A stretch of DNA of 9,131 nt, taken from Rhodospirillales bacterium. GTDB lineage: Bacteria; Pseudomonadota; Alphaproteobacteria; Acetobacterales; Acetobacteraceae. Location: assembly GCA_018971455.1 (NCBI GenBank), contig JAGXAV010000050.1, positions 1 to 9,131 of the forward strand, written 5' to 3'. The translations under genes and the position numbers were made by a program. Shown here one piece after another: positions 1 through 5,935 of this stretch (within the stretch, counting starts at the first letter, position 1; every line of letters starts with the position of its first letter). A model generated the notes under the pieces. The model did not search any database, was not told the origin of the DNA, and saw only the letters and a list, made by a program, of their open reading frames with translations.

Positions 1-3
1 ATC

Positions 4-291
4 ATGCCCACGCCCAACACCCCGATCTGGGAAGTTTTCATCCGCTCCCGCAACGGCTTGAGCCACAAGCATGCCGGCTCGCTGCACGCTGCGGACGCCA
101 CTCTGGCGCTGCAGGCCGCGCGCGACCTCTACACCCGCCGCGGCGAGGGCCTGTCGCTCTGGGTGGTGCCCTCAGCGGCCATCACCGCGTCTGATCCGCA
201 GGACAAGGACATGATGTTCGAGCCCACCGGCTCCAAGATCTACCGGCACCCGACCTTCTACGAGGTGCCGGACGAAGTCGGGCATATGTGA
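4..291 (+). CDS. paaB: Phenylacetyl-CoA 1,2-epoxidase subunit PaaB
   Basis: This is a 95-residue small subunit of the multicomponent phenylacetyl-CoA epoxidase, which converts phenylacetyl-CoA to its ring 1,2-epoxide in the cytoplasm. PaaB is non-catalytic and structural in the PaaABCE complex. The protein matches the family along its whole length: WEVFIRSRNGLSHKHAGSLH near residues 9-28, the HAAD segment, YTRR, LWVV, and YRHPTFYEVPD close to the end. The length equals that of E. coli PaaB as I recall it. The ATG at 4 gives the expected N-terminus, so the gene is complete although it begins at the window edge; its ribosome binding site is outside. paaC follows after 16 bp. By the usual order, paaA should be immediately upstream. 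Identification is by recalled family sequence and is strong. Confidence 0.96.
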   Translation: MPTPNTPIWEVFIRSRNGLSHKHAGSLHAADATLALQAARDLYTRRGEGLSLWVVPSAAITASDPQDKDMMFEPTGSKIYRHPTFYEVPDEVGHM

Positions 292-307
292 TCGGAGGGC
301 ACGCGCC

Positions 308-1084
308 ATGACGGACACTCCGCCGGACGCCCCGGCCGCCGCGCTGGTGCGCTACGTGCTGCGCCGCGCCGATGATGCGCTGATCCTCGGCCACCGCCTG
401 TCCGAATGGTGCGGCCATGCGCCGATCCTGGAGGAGGAGATGGCGCTGGCCAATATGGGCCTCGACCTGATCGGCCAGGCGCGCGCGCTCTACACCTATG
501 CCGGCGAGGTCGAGGGCGCCGGGCGCGACGAGGACGCCTTCGCCTATCGCAGGCTGGAGCGGGAGTATCAGAATCTCCTGCTGGTCGAGCAGCCCAACGG
601 CGATTTCGCCGCCACCATGCTCCGCCAGTTCCTCTACGCCGCCTACGCCGATCCGTACTGGCGCGCGATGATGGCCTCGACCGACGCAACCCTGGCCGCG
701 ATCGCCGCCAAGGCGGAGAAGGAGATGGCCTACCATCTGCGCCACGCCGCCGAATGGATGCTGCGGCTCGGCGACGGCACCGCCGAGAGCCACCGCCGCC
801 TCGCCGATGCGCTGACAAATCTGTGGCCCTATACCGGCGAGATCTTCGCCCCCATGGCCGAGGAGGCCGCCCTCGTCGCCGCCGGCATCGCCATCGACCC
901 GCAGACCCTGTGCGCCACCTGGCACGACACCGTGCGCCAGACCCTGGGCGCCGCCACGCTGGACCTGCCGGCGGAGGGGTGGATGCAGTCCGGCGGGCGG
1001 CAGGGGCGGCACTGCGAGGCGTTCGGCCACCTGCTGACCGAGCTGCAATATGTCCAGCGCCTGATCCCCGAGGCCACGTGGTGA
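308..1084 (+). CDS. paaC: Phenylacetyl-CoA 1,2-epoxidase subunit PaaC
   Basis: This 258-residue protein is the structural, ferritin-like helical partner of the catalytic PaaA subunit in the phenylacetyl-CoA epoxidase. Recognisable segments are ILGHRLSEWCGHAPILEEE (26-44), the helix ALANMGLDLIGQAR (46-59), LEREYQNLLLVEQPNGDFA (83-101), KEMAYHLRHAAEWMLRLGDG (138-157), and the C-terminal GGRQGRH...EAFGHLLTELQYVQR signature (229-251). Length is normal for the family. The ATG at 308 has a strong GGAGGG Shine-Dalgarno at 294-299, 8 nt upstream. The stop TGA at 1082-1084 overlaps the GTG start of paaD, suggesting translational coupling. In other bacteria this subunit lacks a working di-iron site; I did not verify metal ligands here. 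Confidence 0.95.
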   Translation: MTDTPPDAPAAALVRYVLRRADDALILGHRLSEWCGHAPILEEEMALANMGLDLIGQARALYTYAGEVEGAGRDEDAFAYRRLEREYQNLLLVEQPNGDFAATMLRQFLYAAYADPYWRAMMASTDATLAAIAAKAEKEMAYHLRHAAEWMLRLGDGTAESHRRLADALTNLWPYTGEIFAPMAEEAALVAAGIAIDPQTLCATWHDTVRQTLGAATLDLPAEGWMQSGGRQGRHCEAFGHLLTELQYVQRLIPEATW

Positions 1085-1587
1085 CGCCGGCGCGGCGCGA
1101 GCAGGCCTGGGCCGTCGCCGCCGCGGTGTGCGATCCGGAAATCCCGGTGCTGACCATCGCCGATCTCGGCGTGCTGCGCGATGTGCGGGAGGATGGCGAG
1201 ACGCTGGAGGTGGTGATCACGCCGACCTATTCGGGCTGCCCGGCGATGAACATGATCGCGCTCGAGATCGAGACCGCACTTGACGCGGCCGGCCTCCGCC
1301 CGAGCCGGGTGGTCACGGTGCTGTCGCCGGCCTGGACGACCGATTGGCTGACCGCGGAAGGCCGGCGCAAGCTCAGCGAATACGGCATCGCCCCCCCGGC
1401 CATCGGCGCTGGCACTGGCACTGGCACTGGCGGCCGCCGCGCCCTGTTCGCCGTCGATGCCGTCACCTGCCCGCGCTGCGGCTCGACGCGGACCACGCGC
1501 CTCGCTGAATTCGGCTCGACCAGCTGCAAGGCACTCTGGCGCTGCGAGGCCTGCCGCGAGCCTTTCGACTATTTCAAATGCCATTGA
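1081..1587 (+). CDS. paaD: PaaD, DUF59/MIP18-family iron-sulfur maturation factor of the phenylacetyl-CoA epoxidase
   Basis: This 168-residue protein is needed for active epoxidase and is thought to help assemble the Fe-S cluster of the PaaE reductase. The DUF59 (MIP18) fold covers about residues 8-95, with DPEIPVLTIADLGVLRDV (18-35) and the conserved PTYSGCPAM (48-56, Cys53). A zinc-ribbon-like C-terminus follows, with CPRC (130-133), Cys149, CEAC (155-158) and Cys167. I chose the GTG at 1081: it overlaps the paaC stop as GTGA and has GAGG at 1070-1073. A GTG at 1078 is possible but too close to that site. The frame is open far upstream, but that part lies inside paaC and is not coding. Unusual: the linker between the domains (about 104-120) contains a Gly-Ala/Gly-Thr run encoded by a hexanucleotide repeat. 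Confidence 0.93.
   Translation: MTPARREQAWAVAAAVCDPEIPVLTIADLGVLRDVREDGETLEVVITPTYSGCPAMNMIALEIETALDAAGLRPSRVVTVLSPAWTTDWLTAEGRRKLSEYGIAPPAIGAGTGTGTGGRRALFAVDAVTCPRCGSTRTTRLAEFGSTSCKALWRCEACREPFDYFKCH
1405..1434 (+). repeat. Hexanucleotide tandem repeat inside paaD
   Basis: Five GGC-initiated hexamers lie in phase with the paaD codons: GGCGCT, then three exact copies of GGCACT (1411-1428), then GGCGGC. They encode a Gly-Ala/Gly-Thr run at residues 109-118, in the linker between the DUF59 domain and the cysteine cluster. A run of seven C residues (1391-1397) sits just before it. The repeat unit is two codons, so copy-number change by slippage would keep the frame, whereas slippage in the C run would not. 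That consequence is inference. Confidence 0.85.
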
Positions 1588-1594
1588 GGCCGCC

Positions 1595-2707
1595 ATGACC
1601 CAGACCGACACGCTCGCCGCGGACAGCACCGCCTCCGCCCCGCGCTTCCACCGGCTGCGCATCAGCGCCATCCGCCGCGAAACCGCCGGCGCCGTCTCCT
1701 TGCGCTTCGCCGTGCCGGCGGAGCTCGCCGCCGCCTATCGCTTCGAGCCCGGGCAATACCTCACCCTGCGCGCCACCATCGACGGCGAGGACATCCGCCG
1801 CTCCTACTCGATCTGCTCCGCCCCGGATGACGGCACGCTGCGCGTCGCGGTGCGCCAGGTCGATGGCGGGGTGTTCTCCACCTGGATCAACAATGCGCTG
1901 CATGTCGGCGACACGCTCGACGTGCTGACGCCGACCGGCCGCTTCGGCCTCGGCCCGATCGCCGGCGACGGCCGTCTGCATGTCGGCTTCGCCGCCGGGT
2001 CCGGCATCACGCCGATCATCTCGATCATCCAGGGCGTGCTGGCGCGGGAGCCGGGCAGCGTGTTCAGCCTGTTCTACGGCAGCCGCAGCGTGGACGACAT
2101 CCTGTTCCGCGAGGAGCTCGAAGACCTCAAGGACCGCTATCTCGGCCGCCTTTCGGTCTTTCACGTGCTCAGCCGCGAGCAGCAGGACATCCCGATCCTG
2201 AACGGTCACCTCGACGCGGAGAAGATCGGTCTGCTGCTGCGCCACGTGGTGCCGGCGGACGCGATCGACCATGCCTTCATCTGCGGCCCGGCAGCCATGC
2301 TCGACACCGCCGAGGCGGCGCTGCGCGAAAGCGGCGTCGCGGCCGAGCGCATTCATGTCGAGCGTTTCGTCTCGGCCTATGACGGCGTGCCGCGCGCACC
2401 GGTGGTGATCGACACCGCGGCCCCGCCCGCCTGCGTCGCCAGCATCATCGTGGACGGCAAGCGCCGCGATGCGCCGGTCGCCGAGGGCGAGGCGATCCTC
2501 GATGCCGCGCTGCGCGCCGGCATCGACCTGCCCTTCGCCTGCAAGGGCGGCATGTGCTCCACCTGCCGCGCCAGGATCGTCGAGGGCGCGGCGGAGATGG
2601 CGCTGAACTACTCGCTCGAGCCGTGGGAATTGCAGCAGGGCTTCGTGCTCACCTGCCAGGCCAGGCCGACGACGCCGAGTGTGGTGGTGGATTTCGACGC
2701 GCTCTGA
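1595..2707 (+). CDS. paaE: Phenylacetyl-CoA 1,2-epoxidase reductase subunit PaaE
   Basis: This 370-residue reductase passes electrons from NAD(P)H through FAD and a [2Fe-2S] cluster to the PaaAC oxygenase. The N-terminal ferredoxin-reductase FAD domain (about 16-125) carries RSYS (69-72), the flavin-binding motif. The nucleotide-binding domain (about 130-250) has GSGITP (135-140) and CGPAAML (230-236). The C-terminal plant-type ferredoxin domain (about 282-370) has the ligands Cys316, Cys321, Cys324 and Cys354 in C-x4-C-x2-C-x29-C spacing. All cofactor motifs are intact and the order is the PaaE order. The ATG at 1595 follows the paaD stop by 7 bp, with GAGG at 1586-1589. The upstream in-frame extension overlaps paaD and is rejected. 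It is the last gene of the operon, followed by a hairpin. Confidence 0.96.
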   Translation: MTQTDTLAADSTASAPRFHRLRISAIRRETAGAVSLRFAVPAELAAAYRFEPGQYLTLRATIDGEDIRRSYSICSAPDDGTLRVAVRQVDGGVFSTWINNALHVGDTLDVLTPTGRFGLGPIAGDGRLHVGFAAGSGITPIISIIQGVLAREPGSVFSLFYGSRSVDDILFREELEDLKDRYLGRLSVFHVLSREQQDIPILNGHLDAEKIGLLLRHVVPADAIDHAFICGPAAMLDTAEAALRESGVAAERIHVERFVSAYDGVPRAPVVIDTAAPPACVASIIVDGKRRDAPVAEGEAILDAALRAGIDLPFACKGGMCSTCRARIVEGAAEMALNYSLEPWELQQGFVLTCQARPTTPSVVVDFDAL

Positions 2708-2736
2708 GCCCCGCCCGGCATCCCCGCCGGGCTCAG
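2704..2736. terminator. Candidate bidirectional terminator hairpin between convergent paaE and paaK
   Basis: The 25-bp gap between the two converging genes contains a perfect 7-bp GC stem, GCCCGGC (2713-2719) and GCCGGGC (2726-2732), with a 6-nt loop. An alternative, competing 8-bp inverted repeat, CTGAGCCC (2704-2711) and GGGCTCAG (2729-2736), contains both stop codons in its arms. Neither strand has a T-tract after the stem. It is therefore either a weak intrinsic terminator, a Rho-associated 3'-end hairpin, or an mRNA-stabilising structure. Position and symmetry favour a shared role for both transcripts. Confidence 0.5.
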
Positions 2737-4070
2737 CGATCCTTCGGCCGGTTGTCCACCACGCGCCTGGCTTTCCCGAGCGACCGCTCCAACCCGCCCG
2801 GCGCGAGCAGGGCGACATGCGTGGACACACCGAGATTGGCCTTGATCCGCCGGGCCAGCTCCTGCGCCACGCGCTCGGTGTCGAGGCTGGGGAATTCCTC
2901 CACCCGTACCTCGGCATGCACCGTCAGCTCGTCCATCCGGCCCGGCCGGGTCAGTTCGAGCTGGTAATGGCCGGAACTCCAGCTCGTCTCCAGCAGCAAT
3001 TCCTCGATCTGCGTCGGGAACACGTTCACCCCGCGCAGGATCACCATGTCGTCCGAACGGCCGGTGACCTTCTCCATCCGGCGCATGCCCGGCCGCGCCG
3101 TGCCGGGCAGCAGGCGGGTCAGGTCACGGGTGCGGTAGCGGATGATCGGGAAGGCCTCCTTGGTGAGCGAGGTGAACACCAGCTCGCCCAGCTCGCCATC
3201 CGGCAGCACCGCGCCGGTCTGCGGATCGATCACCTCCGGATAGAAATGATCCTCCCAGATATGCAGCCCATCCTTGGTCTCCACGCATTCCTGCGCCACG
3301 CCCGGACCGATCACCTCGGACAGGCCGTAGATGTCGGTGGCGTCGAGGCCGAAGGTCTTCTCGATCTCCACCCGCAAGGCGTTGGACCATGGCTCGGCGC
3401 CGAAAATGCCGAAGCGCAGCGAGGATTGGCGCGGATCGATGCCCGCCTTGATGAAGCCGTCGAGCAGGGCGAGCATGTAGCTCGGCGTCACCATGATCGC
3501 ATCGGGCCGGAAATCCTGGATCAGCTGAACCTGCCGCTCCGTCATGCCGCCCGAAACCGGCACCACCGCGCAGCCCAGCCGCTCCGCGCCGTAATGCGCG
3601 CCCAGCCCGCCAGTGAACAGGCCGTAGCCATAGGCGTTGTGCACCATCATGCCCGGCCGCACCCCGGCGGCGCGCAGCGAGCGGGCCACGACATCGGCCC
3701 ACATATCCAGATCCCGCGCGGTGTAGCCCACTACCACCGGCTTGCCGGTGGTGCCGGAGGAGCCATGCAGCCGGGCGATCCGCTCGCGCGGAACGGCGAA
3801 CAGGCCGAACGGATAGGTATCGCGCAGATCGGTCTTGACGGTGAGCGGAAAGCGCTGAAGGTCCGAGAGCTGCCGCAGATCATCCGGGTGCACATCCATC
3901 GCCGCACAGCGCTGGCGGAAATGCGCCACGTTGTCGTAGGCATGGCGGATCGACCAGGCGAGCCGCTTGAGTTGCAACGCCTGAATCTGGTCGCGCGACG
4001 CCCGTTCGGCCTCGTCCAGCCCGTCCCGGATCGTGCCGGCGGTTGCCGCGATGTGAGACGCCGTCGTCAT
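2733..4070 (-). CDS. paaK: Phenylacetate-CoA ligase PaaK
   Basis: This 445-residue cytoplasmic enzyme of the adenylate-forming (ANL) superfamily converts phenylacetate, ATP and CoA to phenylacetyl-CoA, the entry step of the pathway and the source of the epoxidase substrate. Motifs in order are the P-loop-like SSGTTGKP (104-111), FGAEPWS (223-229), YGLSEV (248-253), RYRTRD (311-316), the hinge GRSDDMVILRGVNVFP (337-352) and the C-terminal LGKARRV with Lys433. Length is typical for PaaK. The ATG at 4068-4070 is preceded on the minus strand by GGAGGG (4075-4080) with a short 4-nt spacer. The gene is monocistronic as seen here, convergent with paaE and divergent from paaN. Its best promoter overlaps a palindrome, which fits repression relieved by a pathway CoA ester. 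Aryl-CoA ligases for close relatives of phenylacetate are possible alternatives, but the context makes PaaK very likely. Confidence 0.96.
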   Translation of the reverse strand: MTTASHIAATAGTIRDGLDEAERASRDQIQALQLKRLAWSIRHAYDNVAHFRQRCAAMDVHPDDLRQLSDLQRFPLTVKTDLRDTYPFGLFAVPRERIARLHGSSGTTGKPVVVGYTARDLDMWADVVARSLRAAGVRPGMMVHNAYGYGLFTGGLGAHYGAERLGCAVVPVSGGMTERQVQLIQDFRPDAIMVTPSYMLALLDGFIKAGIDPRQSSLRFGIFGAEPWSNALRVEIEKTFGLDATDIYGLSEVIGPGVAQECVETKDGLHIWEDHFYPEVIDPQTGAVLPDGELGELVFTSLTKEAFPIIRYRTRDLTRLLPGTARPGMRRMEKVTGRSDDMVILRGVNVFPTQIEELLLETSWSSGHYQLELTRPGRMDELTVHAEVRVEEFPSLDTERVAQELARRIKANLGVSTHVALLAPGGLERSLGKARRVVDNRPKDR

Positions 4071-4081
4071 GATTCCCTCCG

Positions 4082-4119
4082 CTTCCTGGTCGCCACGTCT
4101 CTTCCTGGTCGCCGCGTCT
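4082..4119. repeat. 19-bp tandem direct repeat in the paaK leader
   Basis: Two adjacent 19-bp copies (4082-4100 and 4101-4119) start with CTTCCTGGTCGCC and differ at one base (A or G at the fourteenth position). They lie directly upstream of the paaK ribosome binding site and so would be in its 5' untranslated region if transcription begins near 4198. On the mRNA strand each unit contains GACCAGGAAG. No function is known to me. It may be a recent duplication. Confidence 0.8.
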
Positions 4120-4183
4120 CGCCTGCGCCACGCGCATCCCCTGCCGCGGCGCTCCGGCCCCGGGCCCTGAAAGGGGCCTCTTG

Positions 4184-4207
4184 AATTAACCGGCCGTTCG
4201 GTTAATT
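4184..4207. promoter_or_regulatory. Perfect palindrome, probable TetR-family (PaaR-like) operator between paaK and paaN
   Basis: AATTAACCG (4184-4192) and CGGTTAATT (4199-4207) are perfect 9-bp inverted arms around the 6-nt spacer GCCGTT. The site is AT-rich at its edges, unlike the surrounding DNA, and sits between two divergent catabolic genes. Its right arm overlaps the predicted paaK -10 box. ACCG...CGGT arms of this kind are typical of operators for TetR-type regulators of acyl-CoA and aromatic catabolism, including PaaR. The link to PaaR is inference because no regulator gene is in the window. The symmetry itself is directly visible. Confidence 0.72.
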
Positions 4208-4233
4208 ACTACCCCAGGCACCGGCTTTGTCAA
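4205..4233 (-). promoter_or_regulatory. Predicted sigma-70 promoter of paaK
   Basis: Read on the minus strand there is a perfect TTGACA -35 box (4233 to 4228), a 17-bp spacer and AGTAAT as the -10 box (4210 to 4205, four of six consensus bases). Transcription would start near 4198, in the centre of the palindrome, giving a leader of about 128 nt before paaK. A repressor on the palindrome would cover the -10 box and start site. I found no equally good promoter for paaN on the plus strand: TTGAAT at 4181-4186 is a possible -35 but has only a poor -10 partner near 4203-4208. Confidence 0.5.
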
Positions 4234-4288
4234 CAGCGGCGATCGCCCGACAGAGGCTTGGGGCTGGACAGGTTTTGGGAGAGATACC

Positions 4289-5935
4289 ATGGACGCATTG
4301 TTCGCCGCACACCGCGCCCTGCTCGACGACGCCGTCGCCGCCACGCAGGCGCGCGGCCACTGGAGCGCCTTCTCCGAATCCCCGCGCAGCTACGACGCGG
4401 CCGCCGCCCCCGAGGCCGAGGCGGCCTTCGCGGCCCTGCTGAACCAGCCCTTCGCGCTGGACCAGCCCTCCGACGGCCCCGGCATCGGCGCCGAGACCTC
4501 GCCCTTCGGCCCCGCCCTGGGCATCAGCTACCCCCATGCCGACCCCGTCACGCTGATCGCCGCCGCCCGCCAGGCGGGCGAGCGCTGGGCCGCCGCACCG
4601 GTCGAGACGCGCGCGGGCATCGCGGTGGAGATCCTGGTGCGGCTGAACCGCGCCAGCTTCCTGATCGCCAGGAGCGTCGAACACACCACCGGCCAGGCCG
4701 GCCCGATGGCGTTTCAGGCCGGCGGCCCGCACGCCCAGGATCGCGGGCTGGAGGCCGTCGCCTACGCCTATGCCGAGCTCGCGCGCATTCCCGGCCATGT
4801 GCGCTGGGAAAAGCCCGCCGGGCGCAGCGTGATCAAGCTGGACAAGGAATTCCACATCGTGCCGCGCGGAATCGGCCTGGTCATCGGCTGCGCCACCTTC
4901 CCCACCTGGAACAGCTACCCCGCGATCTTCGCCGATCTGGTCACCGGCAACGCCGTAATCGTCAAGCCGCACCCGGCCGCCATCCTGCCGCTGGCGCTGA
5001 CCGTGCGGATCGCCCGCACCGTGCTGGCCGAACAGGGATTCGACCCCAACACCATCCTGCTCGCCGCCGACAGCGCAGAGGCGCCGATCACCAGGCGTCT
5101 GGCCACGGACCCGGCCATCGGCATCGTGGACTTCACCGGTTCGCCCGCCTTCGGCCAGTGGCTGCGCGACGCCGTGCGGGGCAAGCCGCTCTTCACCGAA
5201 GAGGCCGGCGTCAACACCATCGTCATCGACAGCACCGATGCCTTCGCCGCCATGTGCCAGAACATCGCCTTCTCGCTGTCGCTCTACAGCGGGCAGATGT
5301 GCACCGCCCCGCAATCGATCTTCGTGCCGGCATCAGGCATCGCCACCGATGAAGGCCACAAGACCTTCGAGGAGGTCGCCGCCGGCATCGCCGGCGCCGT
5401 GGGCGCGCTGCTCGCCGATCCGGCGCGCGCGGCCGGCGTGCTCGGCGCGATCCAGAATCCGCTCACGCTCACCCGGATTGCCGATGCGCGGGGCCTCGGG
5501 CGCATCGTGCGCGACAGCGCGGCCCTGCCCGGCACGGCGGCGCGCACCGCCACCCCGCTCATCCTCGCCGTCCGCGCCGAGGAGGAGACCGCCTACATGC
5601 AGGAGCGTTTCGGTCCGATCAGCTTCGTGATCGCCACCGCCGGTTCCGCCGAGTCCGTCGCGCTCGCCACACGCTGCGCCCGCGAGCACGGCGCGATCTC
5701 CGCCGCCCTCTACTCCACCGATGCCGCGCTGACCGCGCATGCCGCCCTGGCCCATGCGCGGGCCGGGGTCGCCCTCTCCGTCAATCTCACCGGCGGCATC
5801 TACGTCAATCAGAGCGCGGCATTCAGCGACTATCACGTCTCCGGCGCGAATCCGGCCGGCAATGCCTGCCTGACCGACGCCGCCTTCGTCACCGGCCGCT
5901 TCAATGTCGTCGGCGTGCGCCGGCCGGCCTCATGA
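4289..5935 (+). CDS. paaN: PaaN, phenylacetate-pathway aldehyde dehydrogenase
   Basis: This 548-residue protein of the aldehyde dehydrogenase superfamily belongs to the stand-alone PaaN type, as opposed to the two-domain PaaZ of E. coli with its fused MaoC hydratase. It should oxidise the reactive ring-opened semialdehyde CoA ester (3-oxo-5,6-dehydrosuberyl-CoA semialdehyde) to the acid. Visible motifs are GNAVIVKPHP (220-229, cofactor-binding Lys226), FTGSPAFG (282-289), Glu304 in TEEAGVN (candidate general base), SGQMCTAPQ with catalytic Cys338, 34 residues after Glu304 as in classical enzymes, and ERFGP (439-443). The ATG at 4289 has GGAG at 4278-4281, 7 nt upstream. It is divergent from paaK, and its last 35 bp overlap the 3' end of the opposing Hint gene. 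The separate hydratase it would need is not in the window. Confidence 0.92.
   Translation: MDALFAAHRALLDDAVAATQARGHWSAFSESPRSYDAAAAPEAEAAFAALLNQPFALDQPSDGPGIGAETSPFGPALGISYPHADPVTLIAAARQAGERWAAAPVETRAGIAVEILVRLNRASFLIARSVEHTTGQAGPMAFQAGGPHAQDRGLEAVAYAYAELARIPGHVRWEKPAGRSVIKLDKEFHIVPRGIGLVIGCATFPTWNSYPAIFADLVTGNAVIVKPHPAAILPLALTVRIARTVLAEQGFDPNTILLAADSAEAPITRRLATDPAIGIVDFTGSPAFGQWLRDAVRGKPLFTEEAGVNTIVIDSTDAFAAMCQNIAFSLSLYSGQMCTAPQSIFVPASGIATDEGHKTFEEVAAGIAGAVGALLADPARAAGVLGAIQNPLTLTRIADARGLGRIVRDSAALPGTAARTATPLILAVRAEEETAYMQERFGPISFVIATAGSAESVALATRCAREHGAISAALYSTDAALTAHAALAHARAGVALSVNLTGGIYVNQSAAFSDYHVSGANPAGNACLTDAAFVTGRFNVVGVRRPAS

Noticed and set aside
406..1080. Long N-terminal extension of PaaD
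   Set aside because: This part overlaps paaC in another frame and is an Arg-rich translation. PaaD similarity begins at the GTG at 1081.
1457..1594. N-terminal extension of PaaE
   Set aside because: It overlaps the paaD cysteine cluster. The ATG at 1595 sits directly after the paaD stop and gives a normal PaaE length.
1574..2917. Open frame of about 450 codons on the minus strand opposite paaE
   Set aside because: It spans paaE and the end of paaK antisense, has no domain signature, and ignores the intergenic hairpin.
4141..4180. GC hairpins in the paaK leader (GGCCCC with GGGGCC) as a riboswitch or attenuator
   Set aside because: Several short mutually exclusive pairings can be drawn in this GC run, with no leader peptide, T-tract or known aptamer features.
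2679..4184. Open frame of about 500 codons on the plus strand opposite paaK
   Set aside because: It is antisense to a gene with all PaaK motifs. The translation is rich in His, Arg, Gly and Gln with no recognisable domain, as expected for the mirror of a high-GC gene.
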